Shown: positions 1-9,047 of the stretch, piece by piece
How positions within the stretch are numbered: the first letter of the stretch is position 1
How the letters are laid out: the number at the start of each line of letters is the position of its first letter
From: UBA3537 sp045561735
GTDB lineage: Bacteria; Bacteroidota; Bacteroidia; Flavobacteriales; Flavobacteriaceae
DNA length: 64,000 bases
Assembly (NCBI GenBank): GCA_045561735.1
Contig: JBJKXC010000025.1
Coordinates: forward strand, 1 to 64,000
Direction: 5' to 3'
Notes under the pieces: generated by a model
The model's input: only the letters and a program-made list of their open reading frames with translations
Told to the model about the DNA's origin: nothing
Databases searched by the model: none
Translations under genes and position numbers: made by a program

Positions 1-67
1 GGCTTTAATCTTCTACAAACTCTAATGAAACCTATACACTTCCTCAACATTATCTGCAATCTATAGT

Positions 68-95
68 TTGTTTTATTTTTCAAGTGGTATATTTG
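68..95 (+). promoter_or_regulatory. Promoter of the glucan-utilisation operon
   Basis: A TTG at 68-70 is followed after 17 bases by TATATTTG at 88-95. This fits the Bacteroidota consensus TTG-N17-23-TAnnTTTG. The predicted transcript would start near 102 and leave an untranslated leader of about 140 bases before susC. Nothing else recognisable lies in bases 1-241, and no regulator gene is visible upstream within the window. Confidence 0.6.
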
Positions 96-241
96 AGATA
101 CCTATATTTCTTCTTATTTAAACTTAATATTATATTGTTGGAAATTATTTACAGCCCAATGTATACAAATTGTAGCGTTTTAATTTTTGATTACACAATT
201 TGTTATGATATTTTTAACAAAAATCAAACAAACCAAATTTT

Positions 242-3200
242 ATGAAAAGAATAATTTATTCATTTTTGCTAACTTTTTTGGCTGCTCCATTTCTTTTTTC
301 GCAAACGTTTTCAGCTTCAGGAACAGTCAAGTCTAGCGTTGACAACATGCCGCTTCCAGGCGTTAATATTGTTGTCAAGAACTCGTCCAACGGTACTGTA
401 TCAGATTTTGATGGAAATTTCACATTATCAAATGTATCTCCAAGATCAGTCTTAGTATTGACTTATCTAGGTTTTGAAACACAAGAATTAGTGGCCTCTA
501 CAAATATGGAAATTCTTCTAAAAGAAGATAGTGAAGCTTTAGACGAGGTCGTTCTAATTGGTTACGGCTCTAAAAGCAAAAAAGATCTGACAGGATCCGT
601 TTCTATGGTAAAGTCCGAAACCATTGAGAAATTGAAACCTTTGGATGTATCTCAAGCCCTTCAAGGACGTGCCTCTGGAGTTTCCGTGACTTCGTCTTCT
701 GGTTCCCCAGGGAGTGGATTTCGTATTCTCATTCGTGGTGTTAGCAGTAATTCCGACAACGATCCACTGGTAGTTGTAGACGGATACATCGCCTCCATGA
801 ATAGTATCAACCCAGACGACATTGAGTCTCTGACTGTTCTAAAAGATGCACAGGCAGCCATTTATGGAATAGAAGGTGCCAATGGGGTCATTCTGGTAAC
901 CACCAAAAAGGGTTCTAAAAACACTGCACCAAAAGTTTCATATAATGTTTATGCAGGGGTTCAAGAAACCTCCAAGCAATTATCACTACTAAATAATGTG
1001 GAGTATGCCGCTCTATTGAATGAAAGTTATGCTGCCAATGGAGAATCGCTTCCTTTTCCAAATTTAAATAATTTAGGCAGCAATACTGATTGGCAGGATA
1101 ATCTTTTTGATACAGCAAACATTACTAATCACAACATTAGTCTTTCTGGTGGTACGGACAATGTAACTTATTATTTAGGCGCTTCACACCTAGATCAAGA
1201 AGGAATCATTGCAAGTGACAAATCTAATTTTGTTAGAGACAATGTAAAGCTAAGTCTTGGCATTGATATTTCTGAGAAATTAACAACCACATTAAACCTT
1301 AACTATTTTGCAAACAGCAGAAGAACCATCAATGAATCTGGCTTGGGTTCTGTTCTTTTTAATGCAATTAGTTATTCACCACTATTTACCTTGAATCAAG
1401 AAGATTTAGGGGGCTTATTTGGTAATGAAATTATCAATCCATTCTCACAGATTAGAGATACTTATAATTCCTATTTTGGAAACAGTATAGAAGGAAATTT
1501 TCAGCTAGAATACAAAATGATAGAAGGCCTTACCGCGACTACTAGATTAGGATTCAAGTCTTACAATGATAAAGCAAAAAATTTCTCACCAATTGTAAAT
1601 TACGGAGCTGGAAAAGTTTTTAATACCGACCGCAGTACTGTCAGTCAAAACAAACAACAATACAATTCCTACACTTGGGATACATTTCTAAACTATAAGA
1701 ATACCTTTTTTAACAATCACACCGCTGAAGTAACTGTGGGAATGGCGGTGACCAAAGATTGGGGCGATGGCCTATTTGCTACAGGATATGACGTGCCAAA
1801 CAATTCTTGGGATTTTGCAGATATTGCACTGACGACAGGTACTAATGACGCCAGAGAAACAGGTTCTTATACTTATGACAATAGATTGTTGTCTTACTTT
1901 GGAAGGTTGCAATACGATTATAAAGGTAAATATTTCCTCTCCGCCATGTTGCGTAGAGACGCCTCCTCAGCCTTTGACACGGATTACAGAGTTGATCATT
2001 TTAAATCTGTAACAGCCGGCTGGAAAATTTCAGATGAAGCCTTTTTAAAAGACACCACTTTCATTAATTTTTTAAAGCTAAGAGCTAGCTACGGAACGCT
2101 TGGAAATTTGGTGGGGAGTGATTTGTACAGAGCGACCCTTAGTGGAGAAGCAACCTACGTTTTTGACAACGCTTTGACCAATGGAACAGCGCTAGGACCA
2201 CTACCAAACCCAGTTGCCTCATGGGAAACAGCGGAGAAGTATGATATTGGCTTGGATGCACAGCTATTTGGCAATAAAATAGAAATTGTAGCCGACTACT
2301 TTTCAGAAGATCGTGTAGATCTCCTTGTACCGGGATTACCCTTTTCAGGAATTTTAGGAGCTACTGCTCCAGGCTCAGGGACACCTGTTGTCAATGCAGG
2401 AACCACGAGAACAAAAGGGTTTGAATTAATGTTAAAATATAGTGATGCGTTGAGTGATAATTTATCCTTTGATGTGGGTTATAATATTACCCAGCTTGAA
2501 GGTGAAGTTATTTCAATCAATTCGGATGTGGCATTAGAAGGCGGATCGTTTGGGATTGGTCAATTGGCACCTTCTCGAATGGAAGTGGGGCAGCCTATAG
2601 GTTATTTTTATGGGCTTCAAACCGATGGAATTTTCCAGACGCAAGCGGAGGTAGATGCACACCCTTCTCAAGCTGGGCTTGGGAATACTGCTCAACCTGG
2701 AGATTTACGTTTTGTAGACGTCAACCAGGATGGTACAATTGACGCCAATGACCGCACCTTTATTGGAAAGCCGCTTCCAGACTATATCATGGGTTTCAAT
2801 TTGGCCATTGATTATAAAAACTTTGATTTTTCTGCTTATGCTTATGCGGAGTTAGGGAAAGACATGGTTCGTAATTATGAGAGGGATCAACCTAATGTCA
2901 ATAGACTTGACTATTATTTAGATAGGTGGACTGGTCCAGGAACAAGTAATGAAGTTCCTAGAGCCACTACTGGGGCAACGTCAAATAAGTTGTTCTCAGA
3001 TTTCTTTGTTGAAGATGCGTCTTTTTTAAGAATTCAGACCATTCAGCTTGGATATACCTTTCCTCAAAGTTCATATGAAGGAGTTGCATTATCCAAAGTA
3101 CGCCTTTATGCATCAGTTAACAATGCTTTTACTTTTTCTAAGTATAAAGGGTTTGATCCTGCAGCAACATCAGGAAATGCCCTCGGAGGAGGGATTGATC

Positions 3201-3256
3201 CTGGTTTTTATCCAGTGACACGACAATATTTAATAGGACTTAATATTTCATTTTAA
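242..3256 (+). CDS. susC: SusC-family TonB-dependent outer-membrane transporter
   Basis: This 1004-residue protein should import oligosaccharides across the outer membrane with the SusD lipoprotein, energised by TonB. It has a signal peptide (about residues 1-20, ending FLFSQ). Next comes a carboxypeptidase-regulatory-like domain (about 25-100, with the motif GVNIVVKNSSNGTVSDFDGNF). The plug begins near EVVLIGYGSKSKKDLTG, and a long beta-barrel follows. The C-terminus ends in an aromatic residue (NISF), as is usual for barrels. Length and domain order are typical of SusC. It begins an operon-like run of six genes; susD follows after 11 bases. The beta-1,3-glucan substrate is inferred from the downstream GH16 enzymes, not from this protein itself. 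Confidence 0.95.
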   Translation: MKRIIYSFLLTFLAAPFLFSQTFSASGTVKSSVDNMPLPGVNIVVKNSSNGTVSDFDGNFTLSNVSPRSVLVLTYLGFETQELVASTNMEILLKEDSEALDEVVLIGYGSKSKKDLTGSVSMVKSETIEKLKPLDVSQALQGRASGVSVTSSSGSPGSGFRILIRGVSSNSDNDPLVVVDGYIASMNSINPDDIESLTVLKDAQAAIYGIEGANGVILVTTKKGSKNTAPKVSYNVYAGVQETSKQLSLLNNVEYAALLNESYAANGESLPFPNLNNLGSNTDWQDNLFDTANITNHNISLSGGTDNVTYYLGASHLDQEGIIASDKSNFVRDNVKLSLGIDISEKLTTTLNLNYFANSRRTINESGLGSVLFNAISYSPLFTLNQEDLGGLFGNEIINPFSQIRDTYNSYFGNSIEGNFQLEYKMIEGLTATTRLGFKSYNDKAKNFSPIVNYGAGKVFNTDRSTVSQNKQQYNSYTWDTFLNYKNTFFNNHTAEVTVGMAVTKDWGDGLFATGYDVPNNSWDFADIALTTGTNDARETGSYTYDNRLLSYFGRLQYDYKGKYFLSAMLRRDASSAFDTDYRVDHFKSVTAGWKISDEAFLKDTTFINFLKLRASYGTLGNLVGSDLYRATLSGEATYVFDNALTNGTALGPLPNPVASWETAEKYDIGLDAQLFGNKIEIVADYFSEDRVDLLVPGLPFSGILGATAPGSGTPVVNAGTTRTKGFELMLKYSDALSDNLSFDVGYNITQLEGEVISINSDVALEGGSFGIGQLAPSRMEVGQPIGYFYGLQTDGIFQTQAEVDAHPSQAGLGNTAQPGDLRFVDVNQDGTIDANDRTFIGKPLPDYIMGFNLAIDYKNFDFSAYAYAELGKDMVRNYERDQPNVNRLDYYLDRWTGPGTSNEVPRATTGATSNKLFSDFFVEDASFLRIQTIQLGYTFPQSSYEGVALSKVRLYASVNNAFTFSKYKGFDPAATSGNALGGGIDPGFYPVTRQYLIGLNISF

Positions 3257-3267
3257 AATAGAGTACA

Positions 3268-4866
3268 ATGAAAAAAACAAATAAAAATATATTACTAGGA
3301 GTCCTGGGCTTATTATTAGCCTTTGGAATTTACTCTTGTGAAGACAAGTTCCTGGACGAGGAAGAAAATTATCTAATTGATTCAGAAAATTATTTTAATT
3401 CTGAAACAGATTATTATTTAGCACTAGTTGGTGCTTATGACTTACTACAAGCAACTTATGTCAATAATCTATTAGGTGAAATTGCATCTGACAATACATT
3501 ATGTGGAGGTGAAAGTGCAACAGATGTTATTGGATTTCAGCAAATTGACGATATGACTCATAATCCAGTAAATAGCAACTTACGTGATGTATGGAATTGG
3601 ATGTTTGCAGGTGTTAAACGTGCCAATTACTTTCTAGAATTTCAAGACAAGACCGACTTTGACGGAAGATTAGAAATGGTAGCAGAGGTTCGTTTTTTAA
3701 GAGCTTATTACCATTTTGAATTGGTTAAATGGTTTGGTGGAATCCCTGTAAAGGAATATGACAACGCATTGCTCGGTCAAGGTAAACGATTTGCACCTGG
3801 CGATGAAACCTCTATTCCAAGGTATTCAGCATCTGATATATATGCTCTTATAATTACTGATTTAATTTACGCTGTAAATAACCTTGAATATATTGCTCCT
3901 CAAGCAGGTCGTGTTAATAAAGGAGCTGCAGAGGCATTACTTGGTAAAGCTTTTTTATATTACCCATCGGACAATACTATTTTTAACGATATTTCGTCAA
4001 TAACACCTAAAATAATAACTAATGATTATTTAGGATTAGAGGAGGACTCAGAGATTAATAAATATTATGCTGCTTCAGTAACTTTACAAAATTTAATAAA
4101 CAGTGGGCCTTACCAGTTGAGTAATGATTATGCACAAATTTTCGAACTAGAAGGCGAAAATGGAGTTGAGTCGGTTTTTGAAGTTCAATATACTGATGGA
4201 GAAGGAGCTGGTTTCGGATGTTTACAATGTAGTGAGGGTAATGTCGCTGTTGGATTTATGGGAATTAGAAACCATACTGGTCCAACCTATGACTCAGGAT
4301 ACAGTTTCAATGTTCCAGTTCAGGCAGCTTTTGATGCTTTCACACCCGGCGATAATCGTAGAGATGTTTCTATTTTAGACATTGTTGCTTGGGCTAATGA
4401 TACCGGTGCTGAATATGTTGAAGGCTATGAACACACAGGTTATTATAATCGTAAGTACTTGCCCCGCAAGGGAGATCAAAATATTGGCGATCAAAACCTT
4501 ACTAACCCTAATAATTATAGGTCGATACGCTATGCTGATGTTTTGTTAATGGCTGCTGAGGCATTAAACAGAGGCGAAATTGATGATGCTCAAGCACTTG
4601 CATACGTTAATCAAGTTAGAGAACGAGCTTTTGGTAACAGTAATAGTAATATTTCAGCATCAGGGCCACAATTAACTGCTGCAATATGGGAAGAAAGACG
4701 TCTCGAGCTTATGGGTGAAGGGCATAGATTTTTTGACCTTGTCAGATCTGGTCAAGCTGCTTCAGCCATTGATGGCTTTGTCACTGATAAACATGAAGTT
4801 TTTCCAATTCCGTTTGAAGAAATTCAATTTTCTAATGGCAACTGGAATCAAAATCCAAATTATTAA
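3268..4866 (+). CDS. susD: SusD/RagB-family nutrient-binding lipoprotein
   Basis: This 532-residue surface lipoprotein forms the lid of the SusC transporter and binds glycan. The signal peptide ends in the lipobox GIYSC (Cys near residue 24). The following EDKFLDEEEN, the helical TPR-like body (RFLRAYYHFELVKWFGGIPV) and the C-terminal IWEERRLELMGEGHRFFDLV and PIPFEEI stretches are characteristic of SusD proteins. The gene lies 11 bases after susC and 12 before the next gene, so it should be co-transcribed with both. Confidence 0.95.
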   Translation: MKKTNKNILLGVLGLLLAFGIYSCEDKFLDEEENYLIDSENYFNSETDYYLALVGAYDLLQATYVNNLLGEIASDNTLCGGESATDVIGFQQIDDMTHNPVNSNLRDVWNWMFAGVKRANYFLEFQDKTDFDGRLEMVAEVRFLRAYYHFELVKWFGGIPVKEYDNALLGQGKRFAPGDETSIPRYSASDIYALIITDLIYAVNNLEYIAPQAGRVNKGAAEALLGKAFLYYPSDNTIFNDISSITPKIITNDYLGLEEDSEINKYYAASVTLQNLINSGPYQLSNDYAQIFELEGENGVESVFEVQYTDGEGAGFGCLQCSEGNVAVGFMGIRNHTGPTYDSGYSFNVPVQAAFDAFTPGDNRRDVSILDIVAWANDTGAEYVEGYEHTGYYNRKYLPRKGDQNIGDQNLTNPNNYRSIRYADVLLMAAEALNRGEIDDAQALAYVNQVRERAFGNSNSNISASGPQLTAAIWEERRLELMGEGHRFFDLVRSGQAASAIDGFVTDKHEVFPIPFEEIQFSNGNWNQNPNY

Positions 4867-4878
4867 AATATAAAGACG

Positions 4879-6906
4879 ATGAAAACAATAAGATATATAT
4901 TGAGTTTATGTTTAATAGCACTGACCGTTTGGACTTGTGCTGATGACGAAAAGAATGTGGATTTTGCTAATTCGGCAACAGCGCCAACAAATCTAGCCAT
5001 TCAATTTGATGTTACCCAAGACAATACTGGACTTGTAACCATGTTACCAACTGCTGAAGGTGCCGTGTCTTTTGACATTACTTTTGGGGATGACACACCA
5101 GAACCCGTGTCTGTTGAAAATGGGGAAAGTTTATCACACATCTATGGGGAAGGCACTTATACTGTTTCTGCATCTGCTTTTGGGGTTACAGGGCTTTCAA
5201 CTACGATGACACAAGATTTGGTCATCTCTTTTCAAGCCCCTGAAAATATACAGGTAACCGTTGAAAACGATCTGGCAGTTTCCAAACAAGTTAATGTGAC
5301 TGTAACTGCAGATTTTGCTGTTAACTTTGAGGTTTACTCTGGTGAGTCGGGTGTTGTTGATCCCGTAGTGGCTAATATTGGAGAGACAGCCAATGTACAA
5401 TATGCTGAAGCCGGGGTCTATGACATAACAATTATTGTTATGGGTGCTGCTATTGAAACTACAACCTACGTGGAAGAGAGTTTTGAAGTGACGTCCATTG
5501 ATGCTCCCACGATAGCTGCTCCTACGCCTCAGCCAAGACAACCTGGAGATGTGATTTCTATATTTAGTGCTGCTTATGATGATATTCCTGGTACAAATTT
5601 ATTTCCAGACTGGGGACAAGGTGGACAAGGGAGCTCTTGGTCTATGTTTGTTGTAGAGGGAGATTTAGCGCTACAATATATAAACCTAAGTTATCAAGGT
5701 ATAGAATTTGCAGCTGGCACCTCAGTTGACGTATCCAATATGGACTATTTACATTTAGATGTATGGACTACAGATGCAGTTACTGATATTGAAACCTCCA
5801 TTATTAATAATGCAGAAGGCGTTGTCACTGAAGCTCCAGTAACAGAACCTTTAACAGCGGGGGTTTGGACGAGTTTAGAAATTCCAATTTCTGCATATGT
5901 GGACCAAGGATTGACAGTTTCAGAAATTTTCCAAATGAAATTCGTTGGTATTCCATGGGCGGCTGGTACAGTCTTCATCGATAATATTTACTTTTATAAG
6001 GAACCTTCGGAAGGTTTTGACGATGGCCTTTTAACCAATGGAGATTTTGAACTTGGAAGTGCTTTCTGGATGGTCGGCGTTGATTCAAACTCGGCTGCTT
6101 CTGTTGCAGTTGATAGTGAAGGCAACACTCATTTCTCTACAAATGTTACAGCTGCTGGGAATCCTTGGGATGTGAATACAAGTCAATTTGTTGAACTTAT
6201 AAATGGTGAGACCTATACATTAATTTTTGATGCATGGTCTGACACCAATAGAGATATTTTAGCAGGAATTGGCTTAAGCGCGGATCCTTGGACCAATGTA
6301 GTTGAAACGACCAGCATTACAACTGCAAGAACGACATACAGTTACACCTTTGATGCGATTGGCTTTGGTGCTGCTCAGGCTAGAGTAATTTTTGATTTAG
6401 GGGCTGATACTGGTGTTGTTAATTTAGATAATGTAGCATTGTTTTTAGGGGATGGCCCACCAGCACAATTTGATGATGGTATCCTAAATAACGGAGATTT
6501 CCAAAATGGAAGTGAATCTTGGTTGGTAGGGGTTGATGACAATGCGCCGGCAAATGTCATAACAGATAGTGAAGGAAATTCTTATTACTACACAGAAGTT
6601 GGATCCGCAGGAAACCCTTGGGATGTCAATTTGAGTCAAAAAGTTGAGATCATTCAAGATAATACTTATAGCCTAACCTTTGATGCTTGGTCCGACACTA
6701 ATCGCAGCATTATAGCAGGAATTGGATTGAGCGGAAATCCTTGGACGAATGCAGTTGAAACTATCAATTTGACATTGATTCCACAGACTTTTTCTGTCAC
6801 TTTTGAGGGCGTTGAATTTGGAGACCCACAAGCGAGAGTTTTATTTGACTTGGGCGCTGAAACAGGTGCTGTTATTATTGATAATGTGTCATTAATAATT
6901 GAATAG
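4879..6906 (+). CDS. Surface glycan-binding protein with PKD-like and tandem CBM4-like modules
   Basis: This 675-residue exported protein has a signal peptide ending around VWTCADDEKN, which is probably a lipobox. PKD-like repeats follow (about residues 35-215, for example FGDDTPEPVSVENGESLSHIYGEGTYTV). A middle beta-sandwich spans about 225-375 (SSWSMFVVEGDLALQYINLSYQGIEFA). The C-terminus holds two copies of a 151-residue module starting at residues 381 and 532. Both copies open with NGDF and share AGNPWDVN, FDAWSDTNR and QARV.FDLGA.TG, resembling CBM4/9 carbohydrate-binding domains. Its position directly after susCD indicates a surface glycan-binding protein that captures polysaccharide for the SusCD pair. 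Specificity for beta-1,3-glucan is inferred from the neighbours. There is no catalytic motif. Confidence 0.85.
   Translation: MKTIRYILSLCLIALTVWTCADDEKNVDFANSATAPTNLAIQFDVTQDNTGLVTMLPTAEGAVSFDITFGDDTPEPVSVENGESLSHIYGEGTYTVSASAFGVTGLSTTMTQDLVISFQAPENIQVTVENDLAVSKQVNVTVTADFAVNFEVYSGESGVVDPVVANIGETANVQYAEAGVYDITIIVMGAAIETTTYVEESFEVTSIDAPTIAAPTPQPRQPGDVISIFSAAYDDIPGTNLFPDWGQGGQGSSWSMFVVEGDLALQYINLSYQGIEFAAGTSVDVSNMDYLHLDVWTTDAVTDIETSIINNAEGVVTEAPVTEPLTAGVWTSLEIPISAYVDQGLTVSEIFQMKFVGIPWAAGTVFIDNIYFYKEPSEGFDDGLLTNGDFELGSAFWMVGVDSNSAASVAVDSEGNTHFSTNVTAAGNPWDVNTSQFVELINGETYTLIFDAWSDTNRDILAGIGLSADPWTNVVETTSITTARTTYSYTFDAIGFGAAQARVIFDLGADTGVVNLDNVALFLGDGPPAQFDDGILNNGDFQNGSESWLVGVDDNAPANVITDSEGNSYYYTEVGSAGNPWDVNLSQKVEIIQDNTYSLTFDAWSDTNRSIIAGIGLSGNPWTNAVETINLTLIPQTFSVTFEGVEFGDPQARVLFDLGAETGAVIIDNVSLIIE
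6019..6903 (+). repeat. Tandem duplicated CBM4-like module (2 x about 151 codons)
   Basis: Codons 381-529 and 532-675 of the surface glycan-binding protein align throughout at a spacing of 453 bp. Shared landmarks are DDG.L.NGDF, DSEGN, AGNPWDVN.SQ, FDAWSDTNR, AGIGLS..PWTN.VET and QARV.FDLGA.TG. The copies have diverged at the DNA level, so the duplication is not recent. Confidence 0.8.
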
Positions 6907-6946
6907 TATGAATTCTTTTGTTGAATTAAAATTTAAAAAAAATAAC

Positions 6947-7831
6947 ATGAAAAATTTAAAATACATATCAATCCTTTTTCTATCGCTGCTTTTATTTTCT
7001 GGCTGCGAAGAAGATGATTACGAATTTGGTCCCATAACGACCCCTTCAAATTTACAAGTCAGTGTTGATATTGTTGGGGCGGATGCAGATCATCCTTTTG
7101 GTGATGGAAGTGGTGTTGTTAATTTCAACGCCACAGCTACCAACGCTATCAATTACGAATTTATTATTGATGGTGAGACTGCTGCTGTTTCAACTTCCGG
7201 TCAACTTCAGAGAGCATTTTATACGGTAGGAGTTAACACTTACAATATTGTCGTATTGGCCACTGGAACCGCTGGAAATTCGAGTTCAACCGCTTTTAGT
7301 ATCGAAGTTTTAGCCACTTACAACCCCCCGGAAGCACTCATACAGGCGCTTACTGATGGCGGTTCTAAGACCTGGCGTGTAAAATCTGAGGTATCAAATC
7401 ATTTTGGATTGGGTCCTGTAGGAGGCACTGTCGCTTGTGAATGGTATGGCGCGGGTGTTGAAGAAAAAACAGGTGTTGGTGCTTATGACGACCGCTGGGT
7501 TATCAATTCAGATGGAACTATCAACCACATCACCAACAATGACATTTTTGGACGGGCAGCTCAAGTCTTTGCAGATTTGGGGAATAACGGAACTGGCGGT
7601 GTTGATGGTGCCGATATATTAAATTATGAATTTGCTGATTACACTGAAAACTGGGCCATTACAGACCCTGGCCAAGTGTCCATCAATTTGTCGGGCAAAG
7701 CTTTTTTCACTTATTACACTGGTGGTAATCACGTTTACGAAATTTGGGATTACAACGAAAACGAATTGTATCTAAAAACCGTTGACGGCGCCAATGAGTT
7801 TACTTGGTGGTTTGTTTTAATTGCAGAATAA
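6947..7831 (+). CDS. Surface glycan-binding lipoprotein with PKD-like module
   Basis: This lipoprotein of about 294 residues comes from the glucan locus. I chose the ATG at 6947, because MKNLKYISILFLSLLLFSGC is a complete lipoprotein signal peptide. An in-frame ATG at 6899 would add 16 unlikely residues and overlap the previous gene. Residues about 30-125 form a PKD-like domain (VDIVGADADHPFGDGSGVV) closely similar to the N-terminal domain of the next gene product. The remainder (KTWRVKSEV, WYGAGVEEKTGVGAYDDRW, YEIWDYNENELYLKTVDGAN) has no catalytic motif I recognise and looks like a beta-rich glycan-binding domain. The role is inferred from its position between the SusD-linked surface protein and GH16. 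Confidence 0.8.
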   Translation: MKNLKYISILFLSLLLFSGCEEDDYEFGPITTPSNLQVSVDIVGADADHPFGDGSGVVNFNATATNAINYEFIIDGETAAVSTSGQLQRAFYTVGVNTYNIVVLATGTAGNSSSTAFSIEVLATYNPPEALIQALTDGGSKTWRVKSEVSNHFGLGPVGGTVACEWYGAGVEEKTGVGAYDDRWVINSDGTINHITNNDIFGRAAQVFADLGNNGTGGVDGADILNYEFADYTENWAITDPGQVSINLSGKAFFTYYTGGNHVYEIWDYNENELYLKTVDGANEFTWWFVLIAE

Positions 7832-7851
7832 TATTAATTTAATCATAAAAT

Positions 7852-7875
7852 GAGGCGGATATAATTATCTGCCTC
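7852..7875 (+). terminator. Intergenic hairpin between the glycan-binding genes and GH16
   Basis: GAGGCGGATA at 7852-7861 pairs with TATCTGCCTC at 7866-7875 around a TAAT loop, with one G-T wobble. Only three Ts follow, so this is a weak terminator at best. It may instead protect or separate the 3' end of the susCD transcript, giving higher expression of the binding proteins than of the enzymes. Confidence 0.45.
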
Positions 7876-7890
7876 TTTATCAATTTTATC

Positions 7891-9015
7891 ATGCTAAAAA
7901 AAATCAATTTTCATATACTATTACTTGTAGCCACTAACTTTGTGCTTGTGTGCTGTTCATCTGATAGTGATACATCTCCAAACGGCAATATGGGTAACCA
8001 ATCTAATAATGTTTCAAATTTAGTGGTTGAGGTTAATATTCAAGGTGAAGACGCCGACAATCCCAATGGTGATGGATCAGGTGTTTTTTATGGAACAGCG
8101 ACAGCGGACAATGCTGTTAATTATGGGTTTAGAATTGGGAACAATGGAGATGAAACACAAAATACAACAGGAGAATTTTCATTTACACTAACAGATCTAG
8201 GACTTAATCAGTTTCCATTTTATGTTTATGCCTATGCTGAAGATGGAACATCAATTTCTAAAATCACCAATTTAGCAATTGATGTTGAAGGCAATGGAGG
8301 TTCTGGAAATAATAATGTACTTGTTTGGTCCGATGAATTTGACGGAACAGGTTCAATTGATTCTTCCAAGTGGACTACCGAACTCGGTGGTGGTGGATGG
8401 GGCAATCAAGAAGAACAGATATATACTTCTAGTTCCAATAACGTTAGAAAAGAAGCAGGTATATTAAAGATTAAAGTGAGAAAGGAAACTAACGGGACTT
8501 ATACATCTGCTCGTATCATAACTGAAGATAAATTTGAATTTAAATACGGCCGCGTTGAAATCCGTGCAAAGCTGCCATCTGTTCAAGGATCATGGCCAGC
8601 ATTATGGATGTTGGGAGCTAATTTTAGAGATCCTGGTGTTGGTTGGCCACAGTGTGGTGAAATTGATATTATGGAACAATTTGAAAATAAGAATAGCATT
8701 CACTCTACTTTGCACTGGAAGTTAGCGGATGGGGAAAGAGCTCTATATGGTGAGAATACCACAAACTCCACATCATCAAATTGGCATGTATACGCCTTGG
8801 AATGGACCTCAACAAGCATTAAAACATATTTAGATGGCAATGAGTTTTTCTCTATGAATATTACTGGAGTTGGGCCCTATTATCCCTTTAACGAAGACTT
8901 CTTTTTCATTTTTAATGTAGCCATGGGTGGTACCAATGGTGGTGTAATAGATCCTAATTTACAGCCAGGCTATGTAGATGCTATGGAAATTGATTACATC
9001 CGAGTTTATCAATAA
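7891..9015 (+). CDS. GH16 beta-1,3-glucanase (laminarinase), lipoprotein with PKD-like module
   Basis: This 374-residue glycoside hydrolase family 16 enzyme probably cleaves beta-1,3-glucans such as laminarin at the cell surface. The signal peptide runs into a Cys-Cys lipobox (FVLVCCSSDSD). Residues about 45-135 repeat the PKD-like module of the preceding protein (VNIQGEDADNPNGDGSGVFYG). The GH16 catalytic domain covers about 145-374 (VWSDEFDGTGSID, VEIRAKLPSVQGSWPALWML). The motif EIDIME at residues 257-262 supplies the nucleophile Glu257, Asp259 and the acid/base Glu262. This bulged EXDXXE form is typical of laminarinases. The lipid anchor and shared module suggest surface co-localisation with the SusCD complex. 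Confidence 0.92.
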   Translation: MLKKINFHILLLVATNFVLVCCSSDSDTSPNGNMGNQSNNVSNLVVEVNIQGEDADNPNGDGSGVFYGTATADNAVNYGFRIGNNGDETQNTTGEFSFTLTDLGLNQFPFYVYAYAEDGTSISKITNLAIDVEGNGGSGNNNVLVWSDEFDGTGSIDSSKWTTELGGGGWGNQEEQIYTSSSNNVRKEAGILKIKVRKETNGTYTSARIITEDKFEFKYGRVEIRAKLPSVQGSWPALWMLGANFRDPGVGWPQCGEIDIMEQFENKNSIHSTLHWKLADGERALYGENTTNSTSSNWHVYALEWTSTSIKTYLDGNEFFSMNITGVGPYYPFNEDFFFIFNVAMGGTNGGVIDPNLQPGYVDAMEIDYIRVYQ

Positions 9016-9047
9016 GAAATGAGGTTTTAAGACCTTAAAATTTAACC

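Noticed and set aside
181..189. Second promoter-like element (TAATTTTTG) closer to susC
   Set aside because: It has one extra T relative to TAnnTTTG and no TTG at a suitable distance; the upstream element at 88-95 is a better match.
6899..6946. Longer start for the glycan-binding lipoprotein at 6899
   Set aside because: It would overlap the upstream gene and add a Lys-rich stretch before a complete lipoprotein signal peptide starting at 6947.
9024..9039. Inverted repeat TTTTAAG/CTTAAAA between the two GH16 genes
   Set aside because: It is AT-only apart from one pair, has a 2-base loop and no T-run. This is within expectation for AT-rich DNA.
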